Shown: positions 25,656-38,730, counted from the stretch's first letter. The stretch: 64,000 nt of DNA from Prosapia bicincta (GCA_036971475.1 JBAIZL010000005.1:167086886-167150885); one strand, 5' to 3'. Program-made: numbers and translations. Notes: generated by a model from the letters alone, not told the origin.

Positions 25656-26688
25656 GTAACAACTGGATGTAATTTATTTATATTTTACGCTTAGTAAAAA
25701 AATTATATAAAAAGACGTAATTTTGTTCTTTAACTTTTGCTCATGACTAACAGTTTCGCGAGTTAGGAAGTAACCGGAAATTAAGCAGAGAGAAATACAA
25801 CGTGGTTGGTATTATAATCGGAGAATGTAGAGCGTAAAAGCGTTTTTATTAAATATGGTCTATCTTTTATGTAGTACATATCTCTGGAAGGCTACATTGA
25901 TCTCGACTTTGCCTGAAGGGCTTTGTTTTGTGCGGTTTTACTAAACTGTTTTCTAATGAAAAGGTTACCGAGATATTCGACTTTAACGTGCAAACTGTGA
26001 AGCGCTTTGGATAAGGCAAGCTTTTAATTATAACAGTGTGAAATTGTGTGTTGTGTAAGTAAAGGGCATTGTCTTGCGTAAGGCGGGGCGATTCCTTAAT
26101 TAAAAGTTCTTAGTCTACTCCCACGCCTGTGTTTAATCGTAACAACCCACGGTTTCTTTCGTTACTGTCGCCCAGCTACATTTCTTAAGCCGCTAAAATA
26201 AAAGTCCCAGAAATGTCGTCGTAGTTTGTTGTAGGAAAAAGAACAAAGTTGGATATTTTACGAAAGCATACAGTTTTTTTCCCTTTATGAGAATTTCGGA
26301 GCTTTTAACACATTACCAATTAGTGCTGATTTAGGGGTTTGTAATTAAATGAGTATTCCATTTTTAAACTATAAAAAGTTTTTTTTTATAATAATACGTA
26401 CAATAAGCTTATGTTTTCTGCCTACGATTTGCAACATAATTGCTACTAGGTTTCTTAACAAACATCTGCGTTAAAGTTTTGGGATTAGTTTTATTCAATA
26501 GGGTAAAAAAAATAGATAGCGTTAAATTTATTATTACATTTTCTTTCAGTAGCTTACAGTCTAATTTGTCAGTAGGAGCAGAAATATGGATAAAGATTTC
26601 GCTGGTCGTAGCCCGTTAACCTAGCGTTTTTAAACCGATAGTTCTTCTTAATTTTAACTAATTGCTTCACGAGAGATCGCCTTGCAGT
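25656..26688. other. AT-rich intergenic sequence, nothing recognised
   Basis: No tandem repeat, inverted repeat or convincing coding frame seen. Confidence 0.4.
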
Positions 26689-26691
26689 TTA

Positions 26692-27662
26692 GATACACCC
26701 TTTGGCCGCGGACATACAGAAGACAACTGGTAACGGCAACGCAACGCAAACTTGAGTTGCTCTTTCACAGCATACATAGTTAAATGCGCATATTTATAGT
26801 GAAGTGATAGCAATGCGACTAGCGAGTGACAGAAACTAGAGTTGCTCCGGTCACGACATGCTGTAAACTCGTTGCTCAGTTTCTCAGTTGCCAGCAGTAT
26901 TTGTTGTGTATGTGTTTCTCAAGGTGATATCGTATTTAAATAATTATTATTTTTATTTGTATATTTTGTGTTTCTGTTTCTTTTAATAGTATTTTATTAT
27001 ACTGGTATAGTGTGTCAGAAAAACAAAATATTGCTGGTTCTGGTCATGATTGTGTATCCAAAAACTTCAAGACTATACGAATGATTACCAACAATTTGTT
27101 AAAAATATGTAAAATAGGTACTTGACCTATAAAATTTCATGTGTTTAAAAACTCATTTTTATTTAATTGTAATAAAACGTTATTTAACTTTTTCACTTAT
27201 ACATAAAATTAAATACATAAATGAGCAATTAACCTTAGCTGAGTGTTATTGTTATTCTTTCTCCAGCTGAAACTTATTTCTCCATCTTTCTCGCCAATTA
27301 TTTGTTTTTTCCTTGATGTTATAAAATACTGTACATTATTCAAAAGGTAGTCGTAACTGCTAATGCTCTTAATAATTAAAAAAATTGGTTTGATGAATTT
27401 TGCACATCAATATATTGACTTTGTCTCACATGATTAACGTTATAGACTCTATAATATAGAGGTATACGCCTACACCAAATTGTCTTTTTTGTAACGTTTT
27501 TGTAGTTTATTTCTTAAAATCTTCCTCTGACGACGACATAATTGACAACTAAACTAGCAACTTTATATGAATAACCGTGTAAACCAACTAGCAACTTTTC
27601 TAATAGCAACTCAAGTTTATGTTGCGTTCCCGCCTTCTGTATATCCGCGGCCTTTGTGTATC
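26692..27662. mobile_element. Non-autonomous PIF/Harbinger-type DNA transposon (971 bp)
   Basis: The ends are inverted repeats: left GATACACCCTTTGGCCGCGG then ACATACAGAAG; right, on the opposite strand, GATACACAAAGGCCGCGG then ATATACAGAAGGCGGGAACG. Both then share ACGCAAC-x-AAACTTGAGTTGCT. The element is flanked by TTA on each side (26689-26691 and 27663-27665). A 3-bp TTA/TAA duplication is the hallmark of PIF/Harbinger. The interior lacks a transposase. Several GTTGCT/AGCAACT subterminal words are scattered inside both ends, as often seen for transposase-binding subterminal repeats. Confidence 0.75.
27507..27539 (-). pseudogene. Ten-residue start of a lost transposon ORF
   Basis: On the minus strand, just inside the right TIR of the 26.7-kb element, an ATG opens MSSSEDDFKK and then a stop follows. 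An acidic serine-rich start next to a terminal repeat is plausible as the truncated first codons of a transposon gene. The identity is inference and the fragment is far too short to classify alone. Confidence 0.3.
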
Positions 27663-27665
27663 TTA

Positions 27666-30600
27666 TGTCAATACATCTTATGTCCATGTATTTCTTTAAT
27701 TTAAATAATTTTACTGTGAAACTACAATACCAGAGTCTTTGTCATTTTCGATTTTAATTATAAAAGTGTTATAATAATCATTGTTCACGCACGTTTTTGT
27801 AAATCAGTATTTTAAGTATTTTTAATAACAGAATTATTAGATGACGTTTTTTCAATTAAGTGTCGGTAAATAGCAGTATATTCATTTTGGAAGTACTTGC
27901 ATTGATCTTAGGTTCACTGTTTCAAGCAAACAAAGATTGGATGCTTCAAACCAGGAGGTAATATGAAACCGGAAGCCGCTAGGATTGGGAATCAAAGCTG
28001 ATTTCCGCCAACCCGCTCCGTCTATCGTGCCATACTTCCGTTCAGTCTGGACGTATTTTAATTATTTTTTTCCATAGTGAAGGTTTCGTGATCGATTTTC
28101 GAAATAGGATCGATTCGACATTTTCTTATAACCATTATTTTATTATAATTATGTGTAATTGCGGCGAGTAGAAGCGTTTCGAAGCGACCTCATACAGTGT
28201 GGCTAGAGGTTCTCAGTGAACAAATGTTAATTATTTTATGTTCTAAATGCACGCAAGTAAATGCGCATTCGTTTAGTGGTGAGACGTCCTCTTTACTTTT
28301 TGTTACTCCAGGAGAGAAGACTGTTTAAAAAGCTCAAGGGATCAACAAAACAAATTTAAATGAATCTGTCATTAAATCTCTTTTGTTAGTTTTATAACGT
28401 CTTCCAATAGATATATTCATTGGTTTCAGTTTCCATTCGCCTGTATTATAGTAGAAATAAAATTAAAAAAGTATTTTGCCTACATAAGCTTCAATTGACT
28501 TTTGGGCTCCTCTCCACGTTCCCTTGGTGGTTCCATAACAAGCTCCGGTAGCGAAAAAACACATCTGTATGACGCTATTAATTAAATACTAGGCATATTT
28601 CAAGAATACAAGCTCTCCAAGCCACCTATTATCCACCTACAACGGCTTTTGTAGGAAATCATACAGATTTACGATATTTCTTAATACATACGAGATGCTT
28701 TTGAAAATGGTTTCAACATAACCTCAAATCTTATTATAAGAGAAAAGGAAAACAGCTGTTGGCTTTAACCGCCATGTTACACGTTCAGAAATCTTCCGTT
28801 AAATTCGTTTTGTTTTCAGAAATCTGACGTCAGAAATGATACGTACTTTTTCTGTAGTTTCACTCCTGCCGAAAAAATGTTTAGGCTCGCTTAAAAAAGT
28901 TTACACTACAATAAAAAACTTATTAAAGTTGAAAGTGGAAGACGAGTGTTCAGTATTAAAAGTGCAATAAACACAGGAGTTGTTTTCGCTTCCTGTTTTA
29001 CGAAATCTCTTTAGGCCACCAGAGATATTTTTAGTGGACATTTTTTTTAATGTGTAAGAGATAATTTCTGATAGAAGTAATATATGGGAATTAAAGTGAG
29101 GAAGATATTTTTTTTTAACCCGGGATAAAAAGTGAACATTCTATAATTACTGTAATAAAACATAACTTTACAGAATTACAAAAAAATGCGTCTATAAAAT
29201 TAAACACCCTTATTATAATCAGTAGTCGCTGGTTAAAGTACTTATAAATCAGCCCTTATCCTGCGACTTGGGAATGGGTTTCTTTATAGAGAATCAATGA
29301 GGAAACGACAGAAATCACAGTCATTTACCGCTGCCTGTGGATATTTGGCCAACACAAACACCGCCCCGCTTCACGTCGGCAAATATTTACTTCATTAATT
29401 TCAGGCAAGCTCGCAGTTTCACTGAGCTGTAAGACGTAGCAATTTATCTGAACAAACCCTCAGACCAAGCAAAACATGAAATGTATCCTGTACCTCCATC
29501 TATTGTCCGTTTCACTTTCAGTTGGCAATGTTCAAACACTTATGTCGACTGAGGCATACTAATCGTAATGAAAACATTAGCTGCAAAGATATTAGTTTTC
29601 CTAGAAATTTAAACTGAATTTAAGTTTTAAAATAACTGAATGGATAAATATGAATAACACCTCTAATGTGTGGGCTTCAAAAGAAACAACTTTCTAACGA
29701 AATTTACTTTTTAAACAAATGTTTTTTCACATTTACCTCCAGGCAAAGACACGGAATTAAAAGTGCGCTTCTTAATATTGCGTTCTTATTGAAAAGCTTG
29801 GGAGTATGAGATTGAGTTAAACAAAATTGTAACAAACGTTTAATAGTTTCAAAATATTCTTGTAGAAAAGTGTGTACTTTTGATGCAAAACCCAGCTGTA
29901 AGAATTCTACTGAGAAATCTCCTCACTGGTTACAGATATTTGAAAACAAAACAATGCGACGATAGGACTTGTAAACAATCATTTAACAGTACTATTAAAT
30001 AAGCCTTGTAAAGGTGTTTGTTTTGTGTCAGGTCGAAAGGTCAATTTGATTGTAATAGTCAATGCAGTATATTGAAGGGATTTATAATAAGTCAAGATTA
30101 AAGTAAGGCCCTAAAAGTCTCTGGTCTGATTGATGGTATTCTACGTATCAATGAAACTTTCTCGAAATAGTCATGCTCTCCATCGAGATTATAATGGTAT
30201 ACTCGCTACACACAATTCAGGGAGTGGAATAAGAAATTATTTGAGTAAATAATATTCTGTATTTATTATACGACATATTTATAAATATTGTAATCACTAA
30301 TGAATAATTATCATCGATATATACCACACTTTTTCATTTATATACCCCTTCAGGGGGTGGGATTTGCCTACCTACTTGTGTGTAGTTGAATCAATACGTA
30401 CATTGAATGGCATTTTATTCTTAATTTCGTTTCATTCGAGCCGTTGTTAAAATGAGAATGTTTAAACAGTGAACACAAATTCTGAAATTCGTGTAAAGGG
30501 AGACACGAGCCCGAATAGTAAATGTGGCTTTAAAATATTTTAAAATTGTTGTGTCGTAATTAAATTAATTATTTTTCACGTGTTCTTGAAAACTTTTAAC

Positions 30601-30927
30601 ATTACCATGTATAAAGTTTGCAAAATCGAAAACCTCTGGATAAACTATAATTAACCTTTTTACTTTGAAGTTTTTGTGTTATACATCTTGAGTTTTTTTA
30701 TACAGTATAAATTTCTAATTTTGGTATCACTTGTCAAAAAAAACCCACTACTTACCGATATTTTCAGCAGACTGTAGGTTTTTGCAAGTTGGCTAAGGAC
30801 TTTACTAGCTGTTCATTTTTATATTTATTTCTACATTATTCGCAGAAATTACTCTTCTTTTCCAGTCATCATGGTTTAGAATGTGGATATATTATTTTTT
30901 TAAATAGAAATAAATCTGTCCGGTCAT
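27666..30927. other. Long AT-rich intergenic stretch, nothing recognised
   Basis: No tandem array, TIR pair or motif-bearing reading frame was found. A short GC-rich palindrome CCCCTTCAGGGGGT lies near 30346-30359. The stretch near 27990-28030 and 29300-29400 is slightly richer in GC. Confidence 0.35.
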
Positions 30928-31345
30928 TTAAGATATTAATTTAAAGTAATATTTATAAGACATGTTCTTGGTTTTTACCATATCTTTGAGACTACTTGGA
31001 CATTGTCTATACGTGTTGTGTAAGTGTATGACGAGGTTTGATTTGGGTTGTTTGTTTTTAATGTGTTTTATGTGTTCTTTGTATCGGGTGGTAAGGTTTC
31101 TCCCTGTTTGTCCTATGTAAAAGCTGGGGCAGTCGTTGCATGTAATCTTGTATACTCCTGCCCTGTCGTATTTCTGGTGTGTTTTTGTACTGTGTAGGCG
31201 TTTTTTAGTTGTGTTGGATGTTTTAAATGCTACTTTATTTAAGTTTGTGTAACGATTTCATTAGTCTGTGTATCGTGGAGTGGAAGGCAGCATGTTTTCG
31301 TTGTATGGGGTAATTGGAACTGTTGTGTATAACTCCAATAATAAT
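30928..31345 (-). pseudogene. Penelope-like retroelement fragment with GIY-YIG endonuclease domain (left arm)
   Basis: The minus-strand frame 31245-30928 reads through the C-terminal endonuclease of a Penelope-like element. GVYKITC is at 31158-31138, a short CNDCPSF linker follows, then YIGQTGR at 31119-31099 and the YKEH motif near 31083-31072, ending at a stop at 30928. The Gly-Tyr, Tyr-Ile-Gly, Arg and Glu/His signature of the family is intact. Upstream, in another frame, IHNSSNYP and KHAAFHSTIHRLMKSL match the usual region before the linker, but about 230 bp of linker found in the right-hand copy is missing here and a frameshift joins the parts. The element would encode reverse transcriptase plus endonuclease; only this tail remains. 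Confidence 0.88.
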
Positions 31346-31385
31346 AGTGGTGGTGGCAGGAAATATACAGCAAGCCCACCACCAC

Positions 31386-31960
31386 TGACAGAGTTATACA
31401 CAACACTTCCAATCTCCCCACGCAACACAAACATGCTGGCTTCCAGTTAATAATATACAGACAAATAAACATGAACACTCCAACATACCCATGAACAGTG
31501 AAGACAAAATAAACGAACTCAACACAATAAAATACATAGTCTATAAAAACGGTTATAAGCACACCTTGATAGACAACATAATGTGCAAAGAACATCACAC
31601 ATGACAACAAAAACCCAAACACACACCCATAATACACAAACACAAAAATAAATAACATAAACATATCAAGACACAACTCGAAAAAAAGTTTCCTCGTTCC
31701 GCAAACTTAAGTACAAAGTAGCATTTAAAACATCCAGCACAACTAAAATCCACCTACACAGTACAAAAACACACTAGAACAACACACGGCAGATAAGGAG
31801 CACACAAGATTACATTCAACAACTTCCCCGGCTTTTACATAGATCAATCAAGAAGAAACTTTACCACAACTGATACAAGGAACACATAAAAAACAAACAT
31901 CCCAAACTAAATTTCGCAATACACTAACATAGACACTAATCTAAAAATCCTACACGACAT
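31386..31960 (+). pseudogene. Penelope-like retroelement fragment (right arm, inverted relative to left)
   Basis: On the plus strand the frame gives IHNTSNLPTQHKHAGF, then EDKINELNTIKYIVYKNGY and HTLIDNIM. This is the typical region between reverse transcriptase and GIY-YIG domains of Penelope-like elements. A frameshift leads to VAFKTSSTTK (31718 on) and a badly decayed endonuclease region where only YKEHIK near 31878 is clear; several stops interrupt it. Nucleotide identity to the left arm in reverse complement runs across 31386-31468 and 31700-31960. The stretch 31470-31700 is the linker deleted from the left arm. Confidence 0.82.
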
Positions 31961-34439
31961 CACAAAACTACCCACAACACATTCTAAACGACAAAACACA
32001 CGCAATAGAATACTATATTTGAACACATAATTAACAACTCTATGAACCATAATACACACAAAACGCCAATACAGCACAGACTGTAAATAACATACCTGAG
32101 CAACAGTCTTGTCCGTTACTCAGCATTGAACAATGCACTGACCAGTAACAACGCGTCTGGAGAAAAATAGCAGTAAGTAGTGGTTTTTTTGCCAAGTGAT
32201 ACCCCAAAAGTAGTAATTTATACTGCATTTTACTTTGTAACACTGTAGTTAAATTAAAGTAGAACTAATACCAAAAAAATTTACAGATATAATTATTAAG
32301 CAAGTATTAAGAATTCCTGTAATATTTTCAGTAAGTGTGGCTTATGTTAAAGTAACTAGGAAGGGTAAAGAGGTAAAAAAGTCAAATTTTCGCTCTAAAG
32401 TTCTACATTCCTTTCTGGATTATTTTATACATAACATACTGGATGAAAATAATATTTTTAATTTACAGCTCGACCCCAAACCCACTCACGGCCAGTATTT
32501 TGAGAAACCTATAGGGGCATTTATTTTCCCATGAGGGGATAAGCTGCTATGCTCTTGGAATTTGTCAGTCGTTCAGGCTTATGGCAGTTTATTTTCTTTG
32601 TTTATAAAGTAAGTTTTGCGAAATATGACGCGTGGAAATGGGTAGAAGTAAGAGTCAGTTCATAGATTCAGTTTCAAGGAAATAAATGTATGTGGATAAA
32701 AATAATTTGAATGTTAATGCAGATAGTGCAAGAAGAGCAGAAGGCTGGTAATAATATTATAACTGATATGAATATATTTACTGATTCCCTGCAAACATTG
32801 CAACAATATTGCCATTTTTTACATAGCAGGTGATGTTAATATCTGCAATCTGTCAGAGGTTTTACTTTTTTCATTTACTGACAACCTAATTTTTCCAAAC
32901 TAAAAGTGCCTTTTCTAAAACTTAAGTGGACCGATCTTAATGAAACTTTTCATATATATATTAGAAAGTATATATGTATTAGAAATTATTAGAAGTATTG
33001 CTATTGTAATTCTTCAAAATCCATACCAAATATCAGTATTATTTGTATTAGTATTATACTAGTATTATTTCACATCAGAAGTGAAAAAAGATTGGGAAAA
33101 TATTTTAAAAATTATATTTTTGTTATTTCGTTCTAGAAAAACGTAGAAAAATTATTTTAGTTCCCAGAGATAAGTGATATCCAATTCTACAAAATAGTTT
33201 TTGAGAAAAGAGTTTGTTCAGTTTTTTTTAATTATTTTTTGAAAACTTTGCTTCCTTAGGATTAATTTTTTCAATTTATACAGCCATTAGGATAGTAAAA
33301 TTACATAGTCTATGTGCCAAAATATATTAAATACCTCTTATAGTTTCAAATCTATAAGATATGTAGCAAAGTATGGAGGGATGTATACTAGGTTTACACT
33401 TCTGGGTTACCTTGGCCAAGTGATGAAATATTCAAGGACATGCATTTTGGCAATGGGGTGTAAATGAATGCTCAAAAAATTGGAAATTAAATAATAGGAT
33501 TTGTAATTATCAGAAAACGTTTCAACATTATCAGGCTGTTAAAATTTTTTTTCCTGGCGAAAAACCAATACACAAAACGCAATATTTTAAATAAAAGAAA
33601 ATAGTAAAATACATTTTTTATAAAACAAAAAACTTGAGCATAGCAGTAATATATAAAATTAAATATGTAACCATAAATATATAACAATAAAAAAACATTA
33701 CAATAAATAACAGTAAACAGCAATAAATCTATAACAATAAAAAACAGAGTAGAAAATAAAAAAAATATTGAAAAAATTATAATAAAAAAGTGAAAGTGTT
33801 GAATTAGACAGGTGGGAGCACTAATTTAATCACACCCATTTGAATCGCTTATTTGTTTTTAATTATGTTAACGCTTTTACGATGTTTAATATACACTTCT
33901 TTTACAATTGTGTTGAACAATATGTAATAACAACATTTCAAAATGACTACCAATTGGGTTTCAAACAGTTTCCCCTCATATAGATACCTCGCACTTCCTA
34001 CAAAATAATTAATATTACAATTTTACTAGACACTCTAATGGCTTCCATAAAAGCCTTTGATTTTACAATCTCTGTTTATTACCTGAACTATGTTGACGAG
34101 ACAAGCTATCGGTATTCCCGTTCTCGTGTTCTCTTGAGTATTCAGTCTCAGGTCGCAAGTCCAAACCTCTCCTCGTTACTGTTAAACGCTGTGTTTAAAC
34201 GAAGATCTCGAAAGAAGGTTGGAGGAGACGGGAGAGATTTCGCTCTCGGATTTAATTCAAAGTTTTCACATAAAACTGAAGTTGCCTCCCGCGGCTGATT
34301 GGGTTGGCGGCAATTCCTGTGTACAAGTTAGACTTAATAAGATAAAATGCATTGTGCCACTTGCTGAACTTTTTAAGGTCGTCTGCATTGCTTCCTATGT
34401 AACATTTACGTTCGTCTGAGAACTTATTTCAAGTCTATT
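31961..34439. other. AT-rich intergenic sequence with A-rich low-complexity tract
   Basis: 33590-33800 is A-rich and full of imperfect ACAATAAA-like words. An open frame at 32337-32534 follows a TTTTCAG and holds a second TTTACAG, but its 65 residues match nothing I know. Frames at 34038-34419 overlap each other and are also not supported as genes. Confidence 0.35.
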
Positions 34440-34975
34440 TAGTAATCATATCTGTTTTTGCGTATTATTATTAGTTTTAATTTTTCTTGCTATCGTTAGT
34501 CTCAATTTTGTTGCGTATTATTATTAGTTTTAATTTTTCCTTGCTATTGCTAATCTCAGTTTTTGCCTTTTATTATTAGCTTTAATTTTGCTTGCTATCA
34601 GTCCCAGTTTTTGCGTATTATTATTAGCTTTAATTTTTGCTTGCTATTGTTAGTCTCAGTTTTGTTTGCGTATTATTATTAGCTTTAATTTTGCTTGCTA
34701 TCGTTAGTCTCAGTTTTGTTTGCGTATTATTATTAGTTTTAATTTTGCTTGCTATTGTGATCTCAGTTTTTGCCTATTACTACTAGCATTAATTTTGCTT
34801 GCTATCGTTAGTCTGTTTTTTTGCGTATTGTTATTAGTTTAAATTTTGCTTGCTATTGTTAATTTCAGTTTTTTCCTATTATTATTAGTTTTAATTTTAC
34901 TTTCTATAGTTAGTCTCAGTTTTACGTAATATTTTTAGTTTTAATTTTGCTTCTTATCGTTAGTCTCAGTTCTTT
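34440..34975. repeat. 53-bp minisatellite, about 10 copies
   Basis: The unit GCGTATTATTATTAGTTTTA followed by ATTTTGCTTGCTATCGTTAG and TCTCAGTTTT repeats with starts near 34460, 34513, 34565, 34613, 34669 and 34722, i.e. 48-56 bp apart. Copies are moderately diverged. Confidence 0.88.
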
Positions 34976-36336
34976 CTAGCAGGCTGTCAGTTTTTAATAT
35001 TTTTTTTATTGCGCATTTAGTTTCTTTGTTATCAATTTTAACACTTTTTATTATAATCTTTTCCTTCGCTATGTGATACAATTCTCACATTTTATTATTT
35101 ATTTAAATTTTTTGGTATGGTGATCAATATAAGTTGTTTTAATTGTTAGATCTTATTGCTGCCTTTTATAAATTCAAAATTTACCAGTAAATGTTTGTCT
35201 ATTATTAACTATTTTCAATAGTTTGCTCTTTATAATCAGTTCGAAAATATATATCTTATTAACAATTTAAATATTTTAACAGATTCGAATTTGGTTTTTT
35301 TCAACTATTGATTTTAATGTTGGACATTTTATGTTTTTAGATTCAACACAAGAGAAGACTCTTTGTGTTTTAGAGTCAAGACTATTTATCTGATCCAATA
35401 ATTGTCTGTTCATAATATAAGAAATTTCCTTCTCATCGTCAGTTGAAATTTTTCTTCTTTGTTAAATTTTCATGGGTTGGATATTCATAATCAGCTTGTC
35501 TACAGACTGCTTGGAAGCTATCTTGTTGGATACAGTAATTATATTCACAAAAAGCTTCGATGTATTTATTTTTAAAATGTTTTGTTTATTTAAATGTATG
35601 TATGTTAGCGCACGCGCGGGTTTTAGTACTACAAGGAAATAATTAACATTTATGTTTGTAAATTTGTGCCTCTTTAAATAGTAGGTTTATCATCATATGT
35701 TCTTTCCAACAATAAATGTTAATGAAGCTCATTGGAAATACTATCGATCCATGCAGTTACTTTCGACCTTTTGAGGGCAGATTTATTTTTCTGCCTTAGA
35801 ATTTAAAGTTTGAAAGAGCGACGCATGAAATTTTACTCTTTAGCAATTCTGTTTTCACAAGGAGTATAGAAACGTATCTTCCGTTTAGATATCGGCCAAG
35901 CGTTAAATCCAAATTAATCCGCGGCCTGTGTACACAGCACCAAAGAATGAGGGCGCTGGACAAAGCACAAACCCACTTGAATATAGCTCCCCGCTAGAAA
36001 TGCGCACTGAGAATAGCCTGTCTCTGGTGTGTGAGCGATTAAAATGGAGATGTATTTTTTACAAAGTGAAGAGTTGGAAGTAGGGGGTTGCTGCAAACTA
36101 AAATGTGTGTAAAAATTCTTTTTTCGAAAGCTCTTGATGTTTTGATTCTATTTTCTTACGTATGCAATATTATTTGATTCTTTGAGCTACTTATTTTCTC
36201 TTTAACGTACATTAATGTGTCCTATAGCAACACTTACATTTTGTTTAATCTAGGAGTTGGCAGTGAGACACATCTTTTGTGTTTATTTAGTTACCTTGTT
36301 ACTAAACACGTGTTTAGATATAAATATATAAGAAAG
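34976..36336. other. AT-rich intergenic sequence, nothing recognised
   Basis: No repeat structure, TIR or supported reading frame seen. 35890-36090 is somewhat richer in GC without a recognisable feature. Confidence 0.35.
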
Positions 36337-36380
36337 TGAGTGTGTGTGTGTGTGTGTGTTTGTGTGTTTGTACACGCGCG
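36337..36380. repeat. (GT)n microsatellite, imperfect
   Basis: GAGTGTGTGTGTGTGTGTGT with TTTG interruptions, ending in a CACGCGCGCTCGTAC patch. Confidence 0.9.
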
Positions 36381-36859
36381 CTCGTACAAGTTATCATCAG
36401 CTACAATAGTAATGCTTGATCGTGGGGTTGACAATTAATAAAAATGATTTTCAAATAACAGTTTTTTTTACTGGTTTAGTAATAATTTATATAATATACT
36501 CGTTCTCACTACATCCTGCCCCGCGTGTGTACTAATCCTCTCAGTTTCATTTCTTTGACACTATTTCTCATCGTCCATCTGTAGGCAGTTGTAGGTTTTT
36601 TTTGTTGCTTCCTATTATGCCTTCTATCTTTCGGATTCTAGCTAGGCCTTTTCTTCATCATCAATCCCGCTATTATCGGCAGTCACATCCTCTTTACCCT
36701 TATCTTTCTCATTAGATTTTCTCTCTTATATCTTGGTCCCTTACCTTATCTCTTCTGTTCCTAACTCCTATAATATGCTCAGATACGTATTGAAGTGAGT
36801 ACTTCTTTTGCCGCGCTGAAAATGTTACCGTCTACGTGAAAAATCCTTCTAATTAGCAT

Positions 36860-37400
36860 CTTTCTCAAACACACTTGCTGTATACAACTATTTTAGTTTA
36901 AATTAATAAGTAATAACATATGATCTCATACAACAGCTGATTTTGTGTTATAGGTTGTGTTGTAAAACAGCTGTTTTTACGTGTATATTGTTACTTTATG
37001 TAAAACATTAATAGTCAAAACGTTATTCAATATTTTTTAAAAGATTTAATAAATATTTTAATTTATATTTTAATAAATCCTATTGCAATTGATTCATTTT
37101 AATGATAATTAGTTTATATTTTTATTCCAATTTTTTAAATGAAAACATCCTTACCATCGTCTAAAACCTTTTAAGAACCGGTTTCAATTGAATTCATTTA
37201 ATAAAATTTGTATTCATGAAATGTTTCAACATCTATTAGGCCCACAGGATTATTATTAATTGTATTGCCTTATTGTAAACTATTTTTACTAGATTATAGT
37301 TTCTAGACTCTATTGAATCTTCCAAGAACTACACTCTTCCAATAAAGTGTTCATTTTTGTCAGCCAGTCCCAATAATTGCTACATTGTAAATTTTGGTAA
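36860..37400 (+). repeat. Segmental repeat copy A (pairs with 38235-38730)
   Basis: In the same order both copies hold an ATATGAT-x-TCATACAA block, ATTTTATTCCAATxTTTTAAATGAAA-type sequence, TTTCAATTxAATTC, a CATCTATTA-type block, CAGTCCCA and ACATTGTAAATT. The offset is about 1.33-1.36 kb. Both copies are followed by a segment containing GTGACGTCACAG or ATGACGTCACAG, so the true duplicated unit includes the CRE-like palindromes. Divergence is substantial. Confidence 0.7.
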
Positions 37401-38234
37401 TTCCTTTAGAATACTTTAGATACATAAGCAACGTATATTTAGTCTCGTATTTGCAACTCTGTTTAGTTAATTGAGTTTTGGTTATTGTTAAAACGACACT
37501 TCCTTAGATTTTAGAAGTGCGGTCAGTCGGCAGCACTTTTATCTCGTAGCGGTTTCTAGAAGACATAGTCGTAATCGTGTCTTTAGAGTGTGATATCTCC
37601 TAGAGAGTGAGTGACGTCACAGTTGTGTGTTATAGATCCCAGCCAGTGGTAACGGATTGACCTCGGTTTTTTGTAAGGTCTAACCATACATTGTTTTATA
37701 GTGGCGTTAACTTCGGGAAATTAATGCACTTGAATAAAATACACATGCTTTGACATGATATGAAGTTAAAAGAAATATTCCTTTGTGTATTATCGACCAG
37801 AAGGCTGGATCTATTCTAACCGGGGCTTGTTTTCTTGAAAACAATAATTTGTTGACCTCCTAAATGACGTCATTTGTAAAACTGATGACGTCACCTGTCT
37901 ATATTATGGATTTGAAAGCTCAGGATACCACCTGATTATCAGTCTATAATATAATTTGTTTACATCGTGAAATAGAATATAACTTCTCAGCTCTGTGTAA
38001 AAGTGCTCAGCTTACAAATATGCAAAGTCCTTCACATTTTACTAATTCATGCCCTTGCCAAGTATTCCAGATTTTATTACCGACTTTTGAGCATAGCCTT
38101 AAACCTGACTGGTTTCATATTTAAATAATTTTTGAAGTAAATACTTCATATCAACTATATTTTTTACTCGGGAGAAATGTTTTGTACAGGAAAAATCATC
38201 TCACCCGTCACGCACCATTCAATTATGAAACACA

Positions 38235-38730
38235 TCAATGAACAGGTTTAATATTTTAGCTTAAATTAAGCGATATTATATGATTTCATACAATATCTGA
38301 CATTAATTTCATTAGTTATGTTGTAGAACAGTTATTTTACTACTTATGTTTATTTACTCTATACTATTTAGTTTAAGTGTTTTTTTTTTATCAATTAATA
38401 GATATATTAGTATACGAGTATATTTTTATAAATCTTATTCAAATAAATTTTATATAATAATAATGAGTTACATAATTTTATTCCAATATTTTAAATGAAA
38501 GCTTCCTCAGGCACGCCTGATACTTTAAGTAATGATTTCAATTAAATTCGTTAAAAGAAATTTCTATTTAGTACATTTTTCTACATCTAATAAAAGTTTT
38601 TTATTAACATTCCTTTATTATAAGCTACATTAACCAGATCCTATTAAAACCTCCATACTGTTCAAATAAATAGTTCACTCCTGACGGCCAGTCCCACTGA
38701 CCTCCACATTGTAAATTGTTTTAATGAACA
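38235..38730 (+). repeat. Segmental repeat copy B (pairs with 36860-37400)
   Basis: Aligns in the same order and orientation with the copy about 1.34 kb upstream; for example GGCCAGTCCCACTGACCTCC against GCCAGTCCCAATAATTGC, each followed by ACATTGTAAATT. An 81-codon open frame just after it (38802-39047) has no recognised motif and is not called. Confidence 0.7.

Noticed and set aside
31239..31676. 145-codon open frame on the minus strand, the longest in the window
   Set aside because: It runs antisense to the right-hand Penelope-like copy and across the palindrome centre. The recognisable protein is on the plus strand in 31386-31960.
32337..32534. 65-codon frame after a TTTTCAG acceptor-like word
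   Set aside because: No ATG start, no recognised motif, and a second acceptor-like word inside. Could be a lost exon but cannot be supported.
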